DNA from: Anaerospora hongkongensis
GTDB lineage: Bacteria; Bacillota; Negativicutes; Sporomusales; DSM-15969
DNA length: 64,000 nt
Assembly: GCF_004339805.1 (NCBI RefSeq)
Contig: NZ_SLUI01000009.1
Span: 124,001 to 188,000, forward strand
Direction of reading: 5' to 3'
Each line of letters starts with the position of its first letter. Positions within the stretch are counted from its first letter, which is position 1. The position numbers and the translations under genes are program-made. Below are positions 49,206 to 58,542 of this stretch, piece after piece. The notes below the pieces were generated by a model. That model worked only from the letters and a program-made list of their open reading frames with translations. It made no database searches and had not been told where the DNA came from.

Positions 49206-50045
49206 ATGGGTGATGAATGGTCTTTAGTTCTGTTTACGCTGCTTGCTCAGACTAGCGTCGGGATGATTGCCGTAAGTCAGTTTACACCGGAGGTGGAACA
49301 CAGAACCGGCTTGCTCGTGCTGCGCTGGGCGATAGGGACAATGGCAGCCAGCCTGCTGGTATCATTAACGCATCTGGGTGATCCCTTCGGTGCTTACCGG
49401 GCGCTGTATCACGTCGGTTCGTCCTGGCTGAGTAGGGAAATCTGGTGTGCCAGTGGCTTTTTCGGATTGTCGCTGCTGTTGTACTGGCAGGTCCATAAAG
49501 GTGCACGGCTGCGGTCGCTGCTGGGAAAGGCTGCAGCTATTTTTGGAGTATTGATGCTTATCAGCATGTCCTTTATTTATGAGGAAACGTCGGTCTATGC
49601 CTGGAGCACTGCCTATACGCATGTAACCTTCTTCGGAGCAGCAGCGGCCTTGGGAGCACTGGCGTATTCAGCAGTCATTATACGGGTTCAGGCAGATACC
49701 CCCGTTGCCCTCTACAGCCGTGCTTTTGCAGCCGGAGCTGTCGGGGCAGGCTTGCAGCTGCTTAGCCTGGCGCCTTACCTCGCTGCGCTTGCAGCTGGCT
49801 CCGTTTCCATGCAGGCGACAGCCGGGCTTCTGTACCGGCATATCTGGCTGCTGGCCGCCAGTCAGCTGCTGCTGCTTGCCGGTGCCATAGGTTTTACTTT
49901 CATGGCCTGGGATAAGTATACGGTAAAGGGAAGTGGTGCAGCTGCGAAATGGCTGTACTTGGGGCTTGCCGCCGTTATTACCGGTGAGTTGGCCAGCCGG
50001 TACCTCTTTTATGCTACTGGCGTGCATACGATGCTGGGACATTGA
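49206..50045 (+). CDS. dmsC: Membrane anchor subunit (DmsC-like)
   Basis: A 279-aa integral membrane protein with about eight helices, of the DmsC family that oxidises menaquinol for the molybdoenzyme. The segment SLTHLGDPFGAYRALYHVGS followed by SWLSREIWCASGFF is the family signature. An ATG follows GAGGAGAG, 16 nt after dmsB. Like DmsC it has no heme-ligand pattern that I can see, in contrast to NrfD-type anchors. Confidence 0.9.
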   Translation: MGDEWSLVLFTLLAQTSVGMIAVSQFTPEVEHRTGLLVLRWAIGTMAASLLVSLTHLGDPFGAYRALYHVGSSWLSREIWCASGFFGLSLLLYWQVHKGARLRSLLGKAAAIFGVLMLISMSFIYEETSVYAWSTAYTHVTFFGAAAALGALAYSAVIIRVQADTPVALYSRAFAAGAVGAGLQLLSLAPYLAALAAGSVSMQATAGLLYRHIWLLAASQLLLLAGAIGFTFMAWDKYTVKGSGAAAKWLYLGLAAVITGELASRYLFYATGVHTMLGH

Positions 50046-50070
50046 TAAAAAGTGAGGGATACGAGAAACG

Positions 50071-50700
50071 GTGGAATGGCAATGGAGAGCATATATATAT
50101 AGTACATTGGCCTGCTTATACCGGCAGGAGCCTGATCGGGAGGTATTGGCTGCAATCAGCGAACAGCAGCAGTTATCCTGTCTGTTTGAAGATGTAAGCG
50201 GTTTATTACCGGTGGCAGCCGAACTGGAAGCTGACATTGCCGCTCACACCTTAGAGATCGGTGCTTATCAGGAACTGCTAAGGGAGGATTATAACCAGCT
50301 GTTCGTAGGGCCGGGGCCGCTGCTGGCCCCGCCTTGGGAATCAGTTTACCGGTCGAAGGAGCGGCTGTTGTTTGGCGAGCACACGCTGGCGGTGCGTGCC
50401 TTTTATCAATCCTATGGCCTGAAGGCTGTTAAGCAGCAACAGGAGCCGGAGGATCATATCGCACTGGAGCTGGAGTTTGCCGGCTGGTTGTGCCAGCAGG
50501 CTGCTAATGCTTCCAGTCCGGAGGAAGCCAGTGGTTTTATAGAAGGTCATAAAGAGTTTCTTGTCAGGCATCTGCTCGAGTGGATACCTGCTTTTAACGA
50601 AGCTGTCCGCAAAGGCAGCCGCACGGTTTTTTATGACCGGCTGCCAGTACTGACTCAAGCCTGGCTGGACTATGAAAAAGAGGCGGTATCTAGTAAGTAA
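50071..50700 (+). CDS. TorD/DmsD-family maturation chaperone
   Basis: A 209-residue helical protein of the TorD family, which binds the Tat signal of a molybdoenzyme and helps cofactor insertion before export. Recognisable segments are YNQLFVGPGPLLAPPWESVY (family: LF.GP..PPWESVY) and EPEDHIALELEFAGWL (family EP.DHI..EL.FM..L). A GTG start lies 25 nt after dmsC. It is the last gene of the molybdoenzyme operon and may serve both catalytic subunits. Confidence 0.9.
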   Translation: MEWQWRAYIYSTLACLYRQEPDREVLAAISEQQQLSCLFEDVSGLLPVAAELEADIAAHTLEIGAYQELLREDYNQLFVGPGPLLAPPWESVYRSKERLLFGEHTLAVRAFYQSYGLKAVKQQQEPEDHIALELEFAGWLCQQAANASSPEEASGFIEGHKEFLVRHLLEWIPAFNEAVRKGSRTVFYDRLPVLTQAWLDYEKEAVSSK

Positions 50701-50808
50701 AATGGGCCTCATCCATAAGGCGCAGAGAAAAGAGAGCGTTTAATGATGCTAATTACTGGTAATACTACAATAAACAGTCTATTTGATCAAAAATCTACCC
50801 CGGTACAA

Positions 50809-50838
50809 TTGTCAAGGTGTTTTTCCATATGCTACAAT
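50809..50838 (+). promoter_or_regulatory. SigA-type promoter of secG
   Basis: TTGTCA (50809-50814), an 18-nt spacer and TACAAT (50833-50838), about 35 nt before the secG ATG. Confidence 0.7.
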
Positions 50839-50873
50839 AGGAGGGTACAAGCGGGTAGGGGGGTAAGGAACGA

Positions 50874-51110
50874 ATGAAATCTGCGCTTATGATTCTTGAA
50901 GCGGTTGTGGCAATTGCTTTGATTGCATCCGTAGTACTGCAATCAGGTAAAAGTGCCGGTATGTCAGGCTCGATTGCCGGTGGAGCGGAAACTCTGTTCG
51001 GCGGTAAGAAAAAAGGCCTTGACGAGTTGCTGGCTCGTGTTACCATGATTCTGGGTATTGTATTTGGCATACTAACCTTGATTCTTGGTCGTGTTCTCAG
51101 CACCTATTAA
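50874..51110 (+). CDS. secG: Protein translocase subunit SecG
   Basis: A 78-aa membrane subunit of the Sec translocon with two helices (about 1-22 and 54-75). The loop between them carries VVLQSGKSAGMSGSIAGGAE and LFGGKKKGLDELLARVT, the family signature. It is followed by a terminator and then hppA. In Bacillus the order is secG-est-rnr-smpB; here the membrane pyrophosphatase gene is inserted after secG. Confidence 0.96.
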   Translation: MKSALMILEAVVAIALIASVVLQSGKSAGMSGSIAGGAETLFGGKKKGLDELLARVTMILGIVFGILTLILGRVLSTY

Positions 51111-51139
51111 ACCTCAATGATAACATTGAGGTTCTTTTT
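51111..51139 (+). terminator. Intrinsic terminator after secG
   Basis: ACCTCAATG (51111-51119) and CATTGAGGT (51124-51132) pair perfectly over a 4-nt loop, then TCTTTTT. Confidence 0.85.
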
Positions 51140-51180
51140 CGTTCTGAATTGCTCCAACAGGTAGAGGAGGAAGAGAAGGT

Positions 51181-53184
51181 ATGGAATTATTGTACTTAGC
51201 GCCCCTAGCAGGAATTGTGGCGCTTTTGTTTGCGGCCTATCTTATGTCCAGTGTGTTGAAGGAAGACTCAGGTAATGCGAAAATGCGCGAGTTGTCTCAG
51301 GCCATCTTTGAGGGTGCTATGGCATTTCTCAACAGGCAGTATAAGACACTCATCCCTTTTACAATCGGTATTTTTGTGATTTTATTTATTGTTGACGGAT
51401 ATAAATTAGCCAGCTCCTTTTTAGTAGGTGCCATTTGCTCGGCAATTGCCGGTTATATTGGCATGACTTCAACTACTAAGGCGAATGCCCGTACAACCGA
51501 GGCTGCCCGCCATAGCCTGAACAAGGCTTTAGGAGTATCGTTCAGGGCCGGTGCCGTTATGGGTATGTCTGTTGCCGGACTTGGCCTTTTAGGAGTATCC
51601 ACGCTGTACATCCTGTTCCGCGACCCCGTTGTTATTAACAGCTTTGCCTTTGGTGCCAGTGCGATTGCTTTTTTTGCCCGTATCGGCGGCGGTATTTTTA
51701 CCAAAGCTGCTGACGTTGGTGCCGACCTGGTCGGTAAAGTAGAAGCCGGTATCCCTGAGGATGATCCCCGCAACCCTGCCGTAATTGCCGATAACGTTGG
51801 CGACAACGTCGGAGATACTGCCGGCATGGGTGCCGACTTGTTTGAATCTTATGGTGCCACCGCTATTGCAGCGATGCTGATTGGCAATACGCTGTTCGGT
51901 GTTACCGGAGCCATTTTCCCCTTGTTGATTGGTGCAGCGGGAATTGCTGCCTCAATTATCAGCACGTTCTTTGTACGTACTACTGAAGATGGCGATCCGC
52001 AAGCCGCTCTTAACCGCGGTTTATGGGCAACGAATATAATCACAGCTGTGCTTTCCTATTTGTTGGCAACTGCAGTTTTTGATGGCAAAAATGCTTTCGG
52101 CATTTTTATCGCTATCATTTCCGGCTTGGTTGTTAACGTATTGATCGGCATGCTGACCGAATATTATACCTCTAACGATAAAGCGCCTTGCCAACACATT
52201 GCCGATGCTTCGCAAACAGGTGCTGCAACTAATATTATTGCTGGTATTGCGAATGGCTTGCGCAGTACCGGATTACCGATGATCGTTTTTTGTGCCGCTA
52301 CCTGGCTGGCTTTTTCTCAGGCCGGTATCTACGGTATTGCGATGGCGGCAATGGGTATGCTCTGCACTGCCGGTATGGTAGTAGCAGTAGATTCCTTTGG
52401 TCCTGTTGCCGACAATGCCGGTGGCATTGCGGAAATGGCCGAGCTGGGTCCTGAAGTCCGTAAAACAACTGACAAACTGGACTCTGTAGGCAATACAACC
52501 GCTGCAATTGCCAAAGGCTTTGCAATCGGTTCAGCCGCACTCACGGCGCTGGCGCTGTTTACGGCATTTGCCGAAGAAGTTGCCAAAAATCCGAAGCTTT
52601 CCGGACTGCTGGTTGACGGTCATTTAGTTGTTAATTTGACCGAACCGGGTGTTATCATCGGCATTTTCCTGGGCGCTACATTGCCCTTCCTGGTTTGCGC
52701 CTTTACCATGGAAGCTGTTGGTAAAGCCGCTTTTGAAATGATTGGCGAAGTTCGCCGTCAGTTCCGGGAAATTCCCGGCATTATGGAAGGCACAGGCCGT
52801 CCAGATTATGCGAAATGCGTTGATATCAGTACAAAAGCTGCGATTCGTGAAATGCTGCTGCCTGGTGCCTTTGCTGTTGGCTCGCCGCTGATTGTAGGGT
52901 TCCTGCTTGGTGCGAAAGCACTGGCTGGTTTCCTCGCCGGTGTTACAGCCTCGGGCGTACTCTTGGCCATCTTCATGTCCAATGCCGGTGGTGCATGGGA
53001 TAATGCGAAAAAGTATATTGAAGCAGGCAAGTTTGGCGGTAAAGGTACACCTACCCATGCTGCTGCCGTTATCGGCGATACCGTCGGCGACCCCTTCAAA
53101 GATACTTCCGGCCCAGCCATGAATCCGCTAATTAAGGTTGCCGGTACAATTTCACTCATCATTGCGCCGCTGCTCTTTTTCTAG
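51181..53184 (+). CDS. hppA: Ion-translocating membrane pyrophosphatase
   Basis: A 667-aa protein with about 16 helices that couples pyrophosphate hydrolysis to pumping of H+ or Na+. The catalytic motif [19 protein letters not shown] (start of the [11 protein letters not shown] signature) and [20 protein letters not shown] are present. In [10 protein letters not shown] the residue after GNTT is A441 rather than lysine, which in this family marks K+-dependent enzymes; many of these pump Na+. The N-terminal region is close to the minimal form without extra helices. GGAGGAAGAG precedes the ATG. It recovers energy from pyrophosphate, useful in a low-energy anaerobe. Confidence 0.95.
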   Translation: MELLYLAPLAGIVALLFAAYLMSSVLKEDSGNAKMRELSQAIFEGAMAFLNRQYKTLIPFTIGIFVILFIVDGYKLASSFLVGAICSAIAGYIGMTSTTKANARTTEAARHSLNKALGVSFRAGAVMGMSVAGLGLLGVSTLYILFRDPVVINSFAFGASAIAFFARIGGGIFTKAADVGADLVGKVEAGIPEDDPRNPAVIADNVGDNVGDTAGMGADLFESYGATAIAAMLIGNTLFGVTGAIFPLLIGAAGIAASIISTFFVRTTEDGDPQAALNRGLWATNIITAVLSYLLATAVFDGKNAFGIFIAIISGLVVNVLIGMLTEYYTSNDKAPCQHIADASQTGAATNIIAGIANGLRSTGLPMIVFCAATWLAFSQAGIYGIAMAAMGMLCTAGMVVAVDSFGPVADNAGGIAEMAELGPEVRKTTDKLDSVGNTTAAIAKGFAIGSAALTALALFTAFAEEVAKNPKLSGLLVDGHLVVNLTEPGVIIGIFLGATLPFLVCAFTMEAVGKAAFEMIGEVRRQFREIPGIMEGTGRPDYAKCVDISTKAAIREMLLPGAFAVGSPLIVGFLLGAKALAGFLAGVTASGVLLAIFMSNAGGAWDNAKKYIEAGKFGGKGTPTHAAAVIGDTVGDPFKDTSGPAMNPLIKVAGTISLIIAPLLFF

Positions 53185-53197
53185 AGTACGCTTAGTT

Positions 53198-53230
53198 AAG
53201 GCCTGCAGGTTTATGCCTGTAGGCCTTTTT
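53198..53230 (+). terminator. Intrinsic terminator after hppA
   Basis: AAGGCCTGCAGG (53198-53209) and CCTGTAGGCCTT (53216-53227) pair with one wobble, then TTT. Confidence 0.85.
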
Positions 53231-53236
53231 GCGTTA

Positions 53237-53257
53237 AAAAGGGGACTGTCCCCTTTT
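53237..53257. repeat. GGGGAC palindrome, REP-like
   Basis: AAAAGGGGAC and GTCCCCTTTT form a perfect 10-bp inverted repeat around one T. Similar GGGGAC/GTCCCC words occur in REP-like repeats of many genomes and at 17631-17642 here. Confidence 0.55.
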
Positions 53258-53427
53258 TTGTACCTAAGCTGTAACATTTTTTACGCCCATCCGGAGCATA
53301 ATGAAAACACTATCGTATACATAGATTCTGCGTTTTCCTGCATTTTCTGACACTGCCAGTATATACCGTTTCCGGAACATGATATAATAATAAAGGATTA
53401 CCATTATTTAACGGGAGGACAACAGAA

Positions 53428-54162
53428 TTGTCTGTTATGAGAGGCGCTGAACCATTTCTGCTGCCAGGTAGTGGGCAGGGAGTGCTGCTTGTCCACGGCT
53501 TTACCGGATCACCGGCGGAAATGAAATTGCTTGGCGAATATTTACATGGCCTGGGTTATACCGTGCTTGGCGTGCGATTGTGCGGCCATGGTACCGATGT
53601 GCGTGACATGAATTCTACAACTTGGCCATATTGGTATGGCGCCGTCGAAGACGGTTACCATTTGTTAAAGGGATTATGCCAGGAGATCAGCGTAATCGGA
53701 TTGTCGATGGGCGGATTATTATCCCTTAAGCTGTCGGTAGAATATCCGGTGGTTAAAGTTGCAGCCTTGAGTGCACCGATTTATCTGTATGAACGTCGCT
53801 TGCCATTGCTGCCAATTTACCGGTTGTTCCGCAGCTATATGCCTAAGAAACGCAAGCGTTTTGCCGATATTGACCCCCTCTATTCAGTGGGCTATGATCA
53901 CACGCCATTAAAAAGTCTGGAAAGCTTATTAGCTTTTATCAAGCATGTGGATAAATTGTTACCGTTGGTGAATATGCCGGCCTTTATCGCTCATTCCCGC
54001 ATTGAGCATACGGTACGTCCGGAAAGTGCCAGTTATATTTATAACAGGATTGCCAGCAGCGATAAGCAGCTATGCTGGCTGGAGAAATCGGGACACATTA
54101 TTACGCTTGATGTAGAGCGGGAACAACTATTTGAACAGCTTAAACGATTTTTAGCCAAATAA
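53428..54162 (+). CDS. Alpha/beta-hydrolase carboxylesterase (Bacillus YvaK/Est type)
   Basis: A 244-aa cytosolic esterase. LLVHGFTGSPAEMKLLGEYL is the oxyanion-hole region; the nucleophile is in VIGLSMGGLLSLK (G-x-S-x-G), the acid likely in AFIAHSRIEHTV, and the histidine in LEKSGHIITLDVE near the C-terminus. The position between secG and rnr matches Bacillus est (yvaK). The start is TTG at 53428, 8 nt after GGGAGGAC; an ATG at 53437 is in frame. The natural substrate is unknown; members cleave short-chain esters or monoglycerides. Confidence 0.9.
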   Translation: MSVMRGAEPFLLPGSGQGVLLVHGFTGSPAEMKLLGEYLHGLGYTVLGVRLCGHGTDVRDMNSTTWPYWYGAVEDGYHLLKGLCQEISVIGLSMGGLLSLKLSVEYPVVKVAALSAPIYLYERRLPLLPIYRLFRSYMPKKRKRFADIDPLYSVGYDHTPLKSLESLLAFIKHVDKLLPLVNMPAFIAHSRIEHTVRPESASYIYNRIASSDKQLCWLEKSGHIITLDVEREQLFEQLKRFLAK

Positions 54163-54191
54163 ATAAATTACAACAGATAGGGGGATGAGCT

Positions 54192-54587
54192 ATGGAAGAC
54201 CGCGATAGTATGTGCTTTGTGTGCGGACCTAAAAATCCGATTGGATTAAAGTTGCAATTCCGTGAAGAGAACGGACAATATATGACTGAATTTACAGCCG
54301 GGCAGGAGCATCAAAGCTATGATGGAATTGTTCATGGAGGTCTTGTCAGTACGGTGCTGGATGAAGTAATGGCCCGATATATTTATGCGAAAGGACTTCA
54401 TGCCGTAACCGCACGGCTGGAAGTACGCTATCGTCAGCCGACGCCGATTGAACAGCCGCTTACTGTTGTAGGATGGATAACGCGCGAACGGGGCAAACTA
54501 TACGAGTTAGCCGGAGAAATTCGCCTGGCAGATGGAACTGTCACAGCGGACGGCAAAGCAACAGTAGTACTGGTGCAAGGTGAGTGA
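54192..54587 (+). CDS. PaaI-type hotdog thioesterase
   Basis: A 131-residue single hotdog domain. MCFVCGPKNPIGLKLQF at the start and HQSYDGIVHGGLVSTVLDEV (active-site region) match acyl-CoA thioesterases of the 4HBT/PaaI family. It would hydrolyse an acyl-CoA, identity unknown. GGGGATGAGCT lies before the ATG. Its stop overlaps the start region of rnr, so it is cotranscribed with, and probably translationally coupled to, RNase R. Confidence 0.85.
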   Translation: MEDRDSMCFVCGPKNPIGLKLQFREENGQYMTEFTAGQEHQSYDGIVHGGLVSTVLDEVMARYIYAKGLHAVTARLEVRYRQPTPIEQPLTVVGWITRERGKLYELAGEIRLADGTVTADGKATVVLVQGE

Positions 54588-56923
54588 TGAAAATGGATAA
54601 ACCGAATGTACTGAAAGAACGGATTTTGGACTTTATGCGAGAAGAAGCCTACAAGCCAATCACTGCGGAGGATTTGGCGGAAGGTATGGCCCTGAAAGGC
54701 AAGGAACTGTCTGAATTTTGGACTGTTCTTGATGAGTTGGAAGCCAAAGCGTTTATTATTAAGACGCGATACGGCAAATATGGTGTTCCGGAAAAGATGA
54801 ACCTGGTTGTTGGCCGCTATGCGGCAACCTCCAAAGGATTCGGGTTTGTTATTGATGATATCGGCGTTGAGGGCGATGTATTCATTGCACCTGACGCGAC
54901 AATGAGTGCCATGCATAATGACCGGGTGGTAGCCCGGGTGCACAGGCTCAATTCCGGGGGAACGGGCCGTCGCCGGGAGGGCGAAGTCATCCGGATTGTT
55001 GAACGAGCGAATAACACCGTAGTGGGGACTTTTGAATCAAGCCGTCATTTTGGTTTTGTTATTCCCGATGATTTGCGTATTGGCCATGATATCTTTATTC
55101 CGAAGAGTGAGTTTAACGGGGCGAAGAAAGGCTCGAAGGTTGTAGTGGAAATCACTAAGTGGCCGGAGAAGCGTAAAAGTGCTGAAGGCAAGGTTGTGCA
55201 GGTATTAGGGCATAAAGGGGATACGGGAATTGAAATTCTCTCCATTATTACCCGCCATAACCTGCCGACTTCCTTTGATGCCGATGTCGAACGGGAAGCA
55301 GAAAAAATTCCGGAATCAATCAGTGAGAACGAACTGGTCGGCCGCCGCGATCTGCGTCATTTGCCGTTAGTTACAATTGACGGTGAGGATGCCAAGGATT
55401 TGGATGATGCCGTACACATCGAACGCCTGCCGAATGGACGTTACCGTTTGGGGGTACATATTGCGGATGTCAGCTACTATGTACGGGAGAATACGCCGCT
55501 TGATAAAGAAGCCCGCGAACGGGGGACAAGCGTGTATCTGGTCGACCGCGTACTGCCGATGCTGCCGCAGCGCTTATCGAATGGGATCTGCAGCCTAAAT
55601 GCCGGAGTAGACCGTTTAGCCTTATCAGCGCATATGGACATTGATCACAGAGGTCAGGTTGTAAACTACGAAATATTCCCCAGTGTTATTCATGTTCGTA
55701 CCCGCCTGTCCTATACCATTGTCAGAAAGATTCTTGCCGATCATGACGAGGCACTGCGCAGCCAGTACAGTGAGCTTGTACCTGATTTGGAACAAATGGA
55801 ACGGCTTTGTCGCATTTTGAAAGAAAGACGGCTGCGCCGCGGGGCAATCGACTTTGATTTCCCGGAAATAAAAGTGAAACTTGACGAACAAGGTCAGCCG
55901 GTGGAACTGGTAAAACGGGTTCGCTCTATTGCCGAATCCATCATTGAAGAGTTTATGCTGGTTGCCAATGAAACAGTTGCCGAGCATATGCATCATATTG
56001 GGGTTCCTTCCGTATTCCGGGTTCATGATGAACCAGATGCGGAAAAAATGCAGAAGCTGAATCATTTGCTGCATAACTTTGGCCAGCGCCTGCAAAAGGT
56101 GGATGAAATTCAGCCAATGGCATTGCAGCAGATTCTCTCGCGTATTGCCGGACGCCCGGAAGAGCGGATTGTCAGTACGGTTATGCTGCGCTCATTAAAA
56201 CAGGCTCGTTATGAGGCAGAGAACCGGGGGCATTTTGGCCTGGCTGCCCGCTACTATACGCATTTCACTTCGCCGATCCGGCGTTATCCCGATCTCATTG
56301 TCCATCGCCTAGTCCGAGAAACCTTTACCAGTGGCGATATTTCTGCAAAACGGCGTGAAAAGCTGGCTCAGCTTTTACCGCAGATTGCCTTGCACTCTTC
56401 CGAACGGGAGCGGGCGGCAGCTGAAGCGGAAAGAGAAACAGTAGATCTGAAAAAGGTCGAATATATGGCGCAGTTTGTCGGTGAAGAATTTGACGGGGTT
56501 ATCAATGGGGTTACGGCCTTTGGTCTGTTCGTTGAACTGGCGAATGGCGTAGAAGGACTCGTTCATGTATCGAGTATGGATAACGACTATTATCGCTATG
56601 TTGAGCAGGAGTATGCCTTAATCGGCGAGCGGACCGGCAAGATATTCCGGCTGGGCGATGCGGCCCGTGTACTGCTGACAAAAGTGAATCCGGAAGAGCG
56701 GACCATTGATTTTGTGCTGGTTTCCGATGTAGGGGTGCAGGCAGCCGGTAGTAAAAGACCATCAGCACGTAAGTCTCTTGGCAGCAAGCGTTCTGCCGTC
56801 AAAAATACCGCTGCTGTTAAGTCCGCCGGTAAAAGTGCTTCCGCAAAACCTGCTAAACAGGGCAGCCGCACGAAAAAGAAGAAAACCTCCAGCGCCAGAC
56901 CGAAAACTTCCAAGAAAGATTAA
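54587..56923 (+). CDS. rnr: Ribonuclease R
   Basis: A 3'-5' exoribonuclease of about 778 residues that degrades structured RNA and works with tmRNA/SmpB in trans-translation; smpB is downstream in this window. Order of domains: winged helix (1-75), two cold-shock domains (about 83-230), RNB domain with the catalytic acidic run TIDGEDAKDLDDAVHIE, an S1 domain (about 640-720; DGVINGVTAFGLFVELANGV) and a lysine-rich tail. ATGs at 54587 and 54593 and a GTG at 54584 are possible starts; AAGGTGAG suits 54593 or 54587. Confidence 0.95.
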   Translation: MKMDKPNVLKERILDFMREEAYKPITAEDLAEGMALKGKELSEFWTVLDELEAKAFIIKTRYGKYGVPEKMNLVVGRYAATSKGFGFVIDDIGVEGDVFIAPDATMSAMHNDRVVARVHRLNSGGTGRRREGEVIRIVERANNTVVGTFESSRHFGFVIPDDLRIGHDIFIPKSEFNGAKKGSKVVVEITKWPEKRKSAEGKVVQVLGHKGDTGIEILSIITRHNLPTSFDADVEREAEKIPESISENELVGRRDLRHLPLVTIDGEDAKDLDDAVHIERLPNGRYRLGVHIADVSYYVRENTPLDKEARERGTSVYLVDRVLPMLPQRLSNGICSLNAGVDRLALSAHMDIDHRGQVVNYEIFPSVIHVRTRLSYTIVRKILADHDEALRSQYSELVPDLEQMERLCRILKERRLRRGAIDFDFPEIKVKLDEQGQPVELVKRVRSIAESIIEEFMLVANETVAEHMHHIGVPSVFRVHDEPDAEKMQKLNHLLHNFGQRLQKVDEIQPMALQQILSRIAGRPEERIVSTVMLRSLKQARYEAENRGHFGLAARYYTHFTSPIRRYPDLIVHRLVRETFTSGDISAKRREKLAQLLPQIALHSSERERAAAEAERETVDLKKVEYMAQFVGEEFDGVINGVTAFGLFVELANGVEGLVHVSSMDNDYYRYVEQEYALIGERTGKIFRLGDAARVLLTKVNPEERTIDFVLVSDVGVQAAGSKRPSARKSLGSKRSAVKNTAAVKSAGKSASAKPAKQGSRTKKKKTSSARPKTSKKD

Positions 56924-56985
56924 TAAGGCGTGTATTTTAAAGCCCGGCTACTCATACTACACTTAAGCAAGACGGAGGTGTATGT

Positions 56986-58389
56986 ATGTTTTTAAGCTGG
57001 GCTTTAATGAAGTTAATGAATCCAATGGTTGATGAAACAACAATCAAGATGATGACTGAAGAGTACTCTGATAATCCCCTGGCGCTGCTTACCGTATCGG
57101 AAAAGCTGTCTCCCCGGGCGCTGATTGAAGCGGCCATGCGGGCTGAAGCCGGCATGGAACTATCCCGTCCTTTAGGCAGTCCGGTGGTGCTTTCACCATG
57201 GACTAAGCTGTATCTTAATCCAAAACAATTGTTTGAGCTGCCCAGTACCGATTATACATCGGTCGAAACGGCTACTGTTATTGGTGCGGGGGCTAAAAAA
57301 CCGCTCCGGCTGGATATTCCTATTATGATTACCGGTATGAGTTATGGCGGGTCACTGAGCCTGCAAATGAAAATTGCATTGGCTAAAGGAACCGCAGCTG
57401 CCGGTACGTCTACCAATACTGGTGAATCGGCGGTGACTGATGAAGAACGGCAGGCGGCAAAATACCTGATTGGCCAGTATCATCGCGGCGGCTGGCTGAG
57501 TGGTCCCGAGCAGCTGGGGCAGCTGGATGCCATTGAAATTCAGCTTGGCCAGGGAGCATGGGGCGGAGCAGTGGATGAAACGATTGAAAGTGATACGATT
57601 GGCAAACACCTGAGAAAAGCCTGGCATTTGGAAAAAGGGCAGGATGCTACTATTTATTCCCGGATGCCTGGCAAGGAAACTACTCAGGATATTATTACGA
57701 TGGTGAACAAGATGAAAACGCAGTTTGACGTGCCGGTAGGCGTTAAAATTGCTGCAACCGATTACATCGAATATGAACTTGCCGTAATTGCCAAGACTCA
57801 GGCTGATTATATTGTTATTGACGGAGCGGAAGGGGGCACCGCAGGCTCGCCGCCTACGCTGCAGGATGATATGGGGCTGCCAACGCTGCATGGCTTAGTC
57901 CGGGCTGTGGATTATCTGACGGATAACGGGCTGCGTGATAAGTTCAGCCTGATTGTTGCCGGGGGACTGGCTACGCCGGGGCATTTTTTAAAGGCAATGG
58001 CCTTGGGGGCTGATGCCGTGTATATTGGTTCCATTGCCTTATTGGCTGCTATGCATACTCAGTCAGCTAAAGTAATGCCCGAAGCACCGCCCTCGCAGCT
58101 GGCTTTGTACAAAGGAAAAATGAATGACAAGCTGGATATTGACAGTGCGGCTCATCACTTAACAAACTTTTTGGCATCGTGTACGGCCGAAATGAAGCTG
58201 GCTGTTCAGGCGATGGGAAAACATTCCTTTAAGGAGCTTACCCGGGAAGATCTGGTAGCGGTAGATAAGGACCTGGCCGAATTTGCCGGTCTTCGCTACG
58301 CCGGCAGCCATCGCCGGTCTGAGTCCAGTCAGCCTGCAGTTCAGCCAGGAAGGAAACGACAAAACGAAGAGAGTGTACCGCTCCAATAG
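56986..58389 (+). CDS. FMN-binding glutamate-synthase-domain protein
   Basis: A 467-aa protein corresponding to the FMN/synthase part of GltB, without the glutamine amidotransferase domain. Segments are PIMITGMSYGGSLSLQMKIA, AGTSTNTGESAVTDEERQ, VGVKIAATDYIEYELAVIAK, IDGAEGGTAGSPPTLQDD and GADAVYIGSIALLAAMHTQ. The FeS-cluster cysteines of true GltB after the FMN domain are not evident. Such stand-alone proteins occur in archaea and Firmicutes; some may use ammonia or another donor. GGAGG precedes the ATG. The biological reaction is uncertain. Confidence 0.85.
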   Translation: MFLSWALMKLMNPMVDETTIKMMTEEYSDNPLALLTVSEKLSPRALIEAAMRAEAGMELSRPLGSPVVLSPWTKLYLNPKQLFELPSTDYTSVETATVIGAGAKKPLRLDIPIMITGMSYGGSLSLQMKIALAKGTAAAGTSTNTGESAVTDEERQAAKYLIGQYHRGGWLSGPEQLGQLDAIEIQLGQGAWGGAVDETIESDTIGKHLRKAWHLEKGQDATIYSRMPGKETTQDIITMVNKMKTQFDVPVGVKIAATDYIEYELAVIAKTQADYIVIDGAEGGTAGSPPTLQDDMGLPTLHGLVRAVDYLTDNGLRDKFSLIVAGGLATPGHFLKAMALGADAVYIGSIALLAAMHTQSAKVMPEAPPSQLALYKGKMNDKLDIDSAAHHLTNFLASCTAEMKLAVQAMGKHSFKELTREDLVAVDKDLAEFAGLRYAGSHRRSESSQPAVQPGRKRQNEESVPLQ

Positions 58390-58393
58390 CAAC

Positions 58394-58435
58394 CAGACGA
58401 TGACCGCTGCAAAGTGGGCATCGTCTGCTGTTTTT
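58394..58435 (+). terminator. Intrinsic terminator
   Basis: CAGACGATG (58394-58402) and CATCGTCTG (58419-58427) pair perfectly, followed by CTGTTTTT. Confidence 0.75.
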
Positions 58436-58542
58436 GTGTAGTTTTTTAAAATTGGGGAAAGCTGGTCATTTTTTGCAGGCTTTTTATTTCCTGTGGAGAA
58501 ATAGTTGCCAATACAGACGAATAAATGCTAAGGAGAACGCGT

